A stretch of 64,000 bases of DNA from Angiostrongylus vasorum (taxonomy: Eukaryota; Nematoda; Chromadorea; Rhabditida; Metastrongylidae). Where the stretch lies: positions 124,001 to 188,000 of the forward strand of contig JADANN010000031.1 of the NCBI GenBank assembly GCA_018806985.1. The letters run 5' to 3'. A program made the position numbers and the translations under genes. The notes beneath the pieces were generated by a model. The model searched no databases and had not been told where the DNA came from. It was given only the letters and a program-made list of their open reading frames with translations. Of the stretch, positions 59,290 through 64,000 are shown piece by piece. Numbering within the stretch: position 1 is the first letter of the stretch; every line of letters starts with the position of its first letter.

Positions 59290-61780
59290 GGCACTCATTA
59301 TTGCGGGTCTTCAACTCACTTGGATCGACTTGGACTTACTTGGACCAGCCCATCTGTGTTTCGTCATCGATGTATGTTCTCCTGGGTCTCAAAGATGAGG
59401 TAGATTTCGAAGATCGGAGCATCGCATTCCAGTCAGATATTGTCTATACCGCTTATGTTTCAGAAGGCGTTCAAGCGCCCTGTGAGTAGTGAACACACCC
59501 ACTCGCAGTATTCTCAAGGAGTTGAAGTATCACACAACGTCTCTACTGCATACCAGAGCACTCGGAAGACCATTCAATCGAAAAGGTTAGCGCGAATTTT
59601 CGGGTTTTTAGTTGGTCAGTGGCTTCATTAAGAGTCCAAAATGTGGCTGCTCTTTTTCTTCTATTTCATCCCCCTGTATTTTGTTTTCCATCGTTACCGG
59701 AAGCGTAAGGTATACGTACGAGATGGTCTTTGTAATCACAACCAGGGCGATCTTTTCGTTTTCGCATCATGGCTTTTTTCATGAACTTAGTCGTCTTCCG
59801 ATTTATGCGCAGCTCAATCCTTTTCCCCGCATCATTGAGCTCATTGATCATCACCTCTACTTCGTTGGTACTCCTTGAGAATGACTGTGTCGTCGGCGAA
59901 ACAAAAATGAATTTTCGACCAGTACGTATGTCATCCCAATCAAGTGACCTCATCATCCACAGCCAAGCGACAGTAAACAAATTTGGTGATATGGTGTTGC
60001 TTTGTCGAACTTCTTTTCCTATGGGTATGGCAAGAGATCGATGGAAAAGCTGCAATTTCTTAGTGCAGTTCAGATAACACTCAGATAGAATTCCTATGTA
60101 GGACACGTCTATTCCTTGGTCGACGAGAGCTGATAGGATTGCATTCGTTTCGACACTGTCAAACGCTTTTTAATAGTCGACAAAGGTTAGGACTAGAGGC
60201 AGGTGGTATTCCCGACAAACTTCGATGACCTAGACACGGTTTGGATGTGGTCCATGCAGCAAAATCCTTTTCGAAATCCTGCTTGCTTGACTGGTTGCGC
60301 TTCATCCAATGTCCTTGACATGCGCGACAGGATAATCTTCGTGAAGAGCTTGTAGAGTACACTCAACAAGCATATGGGACGATAGTTACGAAGATCCCTT
60401 CGGTCTCCTTTCTTGAGTAGGATGACCGTGGGCGACGTCCCTCCACTGGTCTGAAATTTTTTTCCTTTTGAAGGAAGGCTGTCATATGATTTTCGAGCAG
60501 TACATGTAAACTGTGGCTTCCAGTTCTAAGGAAGTCGGCGGTAATATTATAGGGTCCCAGAGCTGTGCCTCTTTCCATGCTTTCTATCGCAAGTCGAACT
60601 TGCGACGGAAGAATTCTAGGTGGTTTTTCATCAGCGAGCATATTAAGGTCCGGGACAGGGATTGTGGAACGTAAAAGGTTGGTGTAGAACGTCCCCGCTA
60701 TTAATTCCATATCATGATGGGAAGTTTTGTCGATCCTATCTTCGTTCATCAGGGCTGACTGTGAAACATGATAATCACATAAGTCCCGACGGCATTTTTC
60801 GGACTGCTTCTTTTCTCCGCTGCTTCCAGTAGTTTCTTCTGCCTCTGCCAATGTAAGTCTCCCTGCAAGCTCTTCTGCAACTGGTATTTATTACTAGCCG
60901 TGTTAAACGCGTTGCAGTATGATCAAGCTTTAGTTTCCTTCTCTTTTCGAGCAAATCCTTTAGTAGTGATGTAGATGCGATCCGATCTTCTTGCTTCAGG
61001 AACTGAGGCGAATTCGGCACAGCTTTTCAGTCCTTCGACAAGCAGCTCGTAGTCTTCGGTCGCGTTTTCTTTTGTCTGCCAGTCACGTTTGGATAGGAAT
61101 TCGTTAAGAATTTTCTCGTCGTATACATTTAGACTTTTTCCTCGTGGTCGATGAACAGAGTTCTTTTCCAGCATGCGGCCGAATGAAATCTTTGCGCGAA
61201 GAAGGCGGTGATCGGATCTAGTACAGAATGACGGGACTACCGATGTGTCAAGTAGGCACAATCTTCTGTTTGTCAGAATGTGGTCGATCTCCGCATGAGT
61301 CATGCCGTTAGGGAGACTCCCATGTCCAGCGGCAGCTTTCTTTCTTCTGGAAAAACGAGTTTCCATGTAAGAGACGTGTTGAGGACAGGTGTCCTGCGAG
61401 ACGGTTCCCATTCTCATTTCTTTCTTCTGATCCAAAATTTCCAATCCTGTATTCGATCTCGTTGGCGTTTCCTATTCTAGCGTTGAAGTCTCCGACGACA
61501 AATTTATGATATGCTTTATCATTGCGGATGACTTCCCCCAACTGATAGTAGAAGGCGTTTAATTCGTACTCATCAGCTACGCTGGTCGGTGAATAGCAAT
61601 TGATAACAGTGATCTTCTCACGATGCGACAGTTGAAAACTCCTGCTTCTTACGATGCGACAGTTGAAGACTCTCCGGCAACAAGAAGGGCGTGAATATCG
61701 GCGTCTGTGGAGAATTTTTCTGGCATTATGCGTGCATACTAAGAAACAATCTCCACGATGTGTCGTGCGTGTGTTCGTCA
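59290..61780 (-). mobile_element. Near full-length degenerate RTE retrotransposon, minus strand
   Basis: Minus-strand order: endonuclease ([20 protein letters not shown] near 61.5 kb, HAEIDHILTNRRLCLLDTSV and RSDHRLLRAKISFGRML near 61.2 kb), linker (CRRDLCDYHVSQSALMNEDR), RT start (ALGPYNITADFLRTGSHSLH), RT core (PIGKEVRQSNTISPNLFTVA) and C-terminal part. The active-site FADD is present at about 59894-59905 but in another frame than its neighbours. Many frameshifts; the endonuclease start is disrupted near 61.65 kb, where ACGATGCGACAGTTGAA occurs twice. Inactive. Confidence 0.92.
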
Positions 61781-61790
61781 GATCCAGTTA

Positions 61791-61863
61791 AGTAATCACA
61801 ATTTTAACTTATTATTACTGCCTACTCTTTTTAACGGTAGGGCATAAAATTGTGATTATTACT
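61791..61863. repeat. Short inverted repeat (hairpin)
   Basis: AGTAATCACAATTTTA at the left is matched by TAAAATTGTGATTATTACT at the right with about 37 bp between. It lies between the RTE element and a family A fragment and may be part of the latter's body. Confidence 0.7.
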
Positions 61864-61890
61864 GCAACCTCAGCTTAACTGGGCTCGTTG

Positions 61891-62104
61891 CCGATTTGGG
61901 CTCCCCAGATCAATCTCGCTGACGCGTGACTGCTGATGGCAAAAGATCGACAGAACCAGCTGAGAGACAAGCGAAACGAAGGACCCGCATGGTGTGGTGG
62001 TGAACGCCTTACTCCACGAAAAGGACAGTAGCGCGTTCATTCCCCACAGCAGACACCTGCGATCCGGAGTTTTGGAAATATCTCAGCACCATTAAAGTTA
62101 TATT
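61891..62104. mobile_element. Family A element, right part
   Basis: GGGCTCCCCAGATCAATCTC, GAGACAAGCGAAACGAAGGA, GACACCTGCGATCCGGAGTT and the terminus AATATCTCAGCACCATTAAA match 16110-16310. The left TIR is not seen. Confidence 0.78.
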
Positions 62105-64000
62105 TCTGTCGGAATGGTTGTTTCGACATCTCAGTGCCTAGTATGTGAAAATAGCCACAGATACACATTATATTGCAGCTATATCATATAGTACGAAAGC
62201 GCATAAAATGACCGTTTAATTGAAATCTAGAAGTGCTTCGTTGGAGAACAAGTTCTTGATAGAACACGTACAAGAAGTATAAACGTTAAAAACGTGAATC
62301 AATCCGAACTGCAAAACATTTTCGGTGATATTACTAAGCATTACATTTTGGTATTCTCTTACTACCAAAAGAAAAAACGAGGAGAAATCTCCGAATAGTT
62401 CCACACAACGTTGTGTTAGAATCGGCATAATTTTGTAAAGAAAGACATGTGACAGCTTTACAGCATAGTGGTTACCTTTAAAAAGTCGGCAGTCAGAAAT
62501 TGTCGCTGCCACGCCTCGTCTTTCTCATCACAGCTGTACGAAATGTGTTATCAAAGTGGTTACCTCTGAAAATGTTCGTCTTTTTCGTTGTATTCTACTA
62601 ATATTCTTATTAACCCGTCCCTCGTTAACAGAGTGGTCAGAACCACATATTCATAAAACCAGCATCAGTTCATTGTGATGAAGCCTTAATCAAACTACTA
62701 ATTCGTCGTCGTCGGATCTAGATGGATAATCAAAAGTGCTCAGTTGTTGATTATGATAGCGTTGCAAGTTAGTTTCGTTTCTTTACATCAATGAGAGTCT
62801 GTAGGTAAGATGTTCTGGTATTCTCTGAAAGCCATCAAGTTCTTAACGTATAAAATGGCGTCATAATCCCTTTCAGAAATATTCAGCAATAAAAAAGATC
62901 ACATATTTTTAATGCCCACTTAAGCATTTCACAAGGAGGATTCACGGGTCAATCAAACCCACCAACTTTACCTGACCGGTGATTAGTTAGCAGATAGGTC
63001 ATCTGAGAGCAAAGTACTGATATATTCATAGAACCGCCATATCAAACTCGCGAAGAAAATGTATGTCGTAGCAACGTAGTAGTCTCACCTTAGTGGAAAC
63101 CACTTAAACTACCTCTACCATTAACTCGTCATGCTCTGTTACAATATACGATTACTCTCAACTGGATTTCTGGATGAGAGTATGGAACTCATTCCCCGCT
63201 TAAAAGACTTTCAGAGTAGAGTAGACTCGATTGCAAATCGTAGTTTGACAATTCAATCACTCCCATTGAAGTGGTAACCCATGGAAAATCTAATGGCGAC
63301 ATCCCGAAGTGTTTTGAAAATGTTCACTTGAAAGTAGCTGTAGCGGTGTTTGTACTTTGACCTCTGTCTTTAATTACTTAGTCGTAAAAAGTTTAGGTAT
63401 TTAAAGAGTACAGTAATTAGGAACCTTTTTGGAAATCGTTCATTAATGAGCCTGCTCTTGAGTTAGTAAGTGTAGATCTCAAGTCCAACATATCAAAATG
63501 ACTATCTAAATTAATGACGTGATTTAAAGGAACTATAGGAATAACAGGTAGTTTTTGTTTCCTACTTTTCGTCGCTTTCTATATGTGATCTATTATTAGG
63601 TGCTTCGAAAAAAACGTTTTTAAAACACAACTGCTTGGCTGTCCGTACCAGTGTAATACGTTCGAGAGGGTTTCAGTAAATTGTTTCGGCTGCCCAGATG
63701 TTCGGAACTTCCATAGAGCAGTACCTTCTACAAAAATCGATCCCATTTCCGATCGTTTATGCCCAATTCGATACGGTAGTGTAACAGTTTCTTCCTCCTA
63801 TGTCCAACATATGCAGCGATGGTTGTTGATGTGGATTTCGTCATCGCACGACCCCGTGCATTGATTGTAAATGTGGTTTCCAAGCTCGCATATGCTTAAT
63901 TATAGCCCACAATCGGTGTCTGTGTGTTGATCACGAGTTCCTTATGTCTTCTTCTTCCTGTTTTTTTTTCGTTTTCGTCTTTGTTTTTTAACGTCACTCG
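62105..64000. other. Nothing recognised
   Basis: About 1.9 kb. A minus open frame at 62512-62216 has no recognisable domain. No repeat family identified. Confidence 0.45.

Noticed and set aside
1..64000. CRISPR arrays, bacterial operons, telomeric TTAGGC arrays, rRNA
   Set aside because: None seen; isolated TTAGGC words do not form arrays and the gene structure is eukaryotic.

Overview
The window looks like nuclear DNA of a parasitic strongylid nematode, most likely a hookworm (Ancylostoma/Necator type). The evidence is a neuronal calcium sensor whose exons read almost like Caenorhabditis elegans ncs-1, compact TTTCAG/TTTTAG-type splice acceptors, introns from 66 bp to nearly 7 kb, and many decayed RTE-clade non-LTR retrotransposons and SINE-like repeats. 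The species is inferred from protein resemblance and repeat content only; no search was possible.

Region 1 (about 1-22.5 kb) holds the only two convincing genes. They are convergent. A chitinase-domain-containing protein 1 homologue (CHID1/SI-CLP, GH18 fold) runs on the + strand, with its last five recognisable exons at 2515-11740; its 5' part lies upstream or was not found. ncs-1 runs on the - strand with six coding exons at 22505-12866 and is complete from initiator to stop, except for an apparent one-base insertion in exon 3. The genes are tail to tail with 1.1 kb between stop codons. Their large introns are filled with repeats: a back-to-back pair of RTE fragments in the CHID1 6.2 kb intron, and a TIR element (MITE) plus SINE-like copies in ncs-1 introns.

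Region 2 (about 22.5-42 kb) is gene-poor. It contains a CA microsatellite, SINE-like copies, a 470 bp homopurine minisatellite, two oppositely oriented RTE linker fragments and a near full-length but broken RTE element (38.96-41.8 kb). A few coding-like stretches could not be identified.

Region 3 (about 42.3-59.1 kb) is the most unusual part. It is a large inverted duplication with two arms of about 4.6 kb (42300-46930 and 54506-59115) around a 7.6 kb spacer. A core of about 2.4-2.7 kb is nearly identical between arms, while the flanking arm parts are clearly more diverged, which suggests gene conversion. The conversion-like tract stops close to a 304 bp 5'-truncated RTE insertion with target-site duplications that is present only in the right arm. 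The arms carry a conserved exon with a SNARE-motif-like peptide. The spacer contains long A-rich pentamer tracts and the last two exons of a dead beta-tubulin gene.

Region 4 (59.3-64 kb) contains a second near full-length decayed RTE element on the - strand, another MITE-like fragment and about 1.9 kb with nothing recognisable.

Repeat families named here: RTE (autonomous retrotransposon), S1 (tRNA-headed SINE-like, about 250 bp), C (second tRNA-headed SINE-like family, about 370 bp), B (about 370 bp, sharing its 3' tail with RTE) and A (TIR element/MITE).
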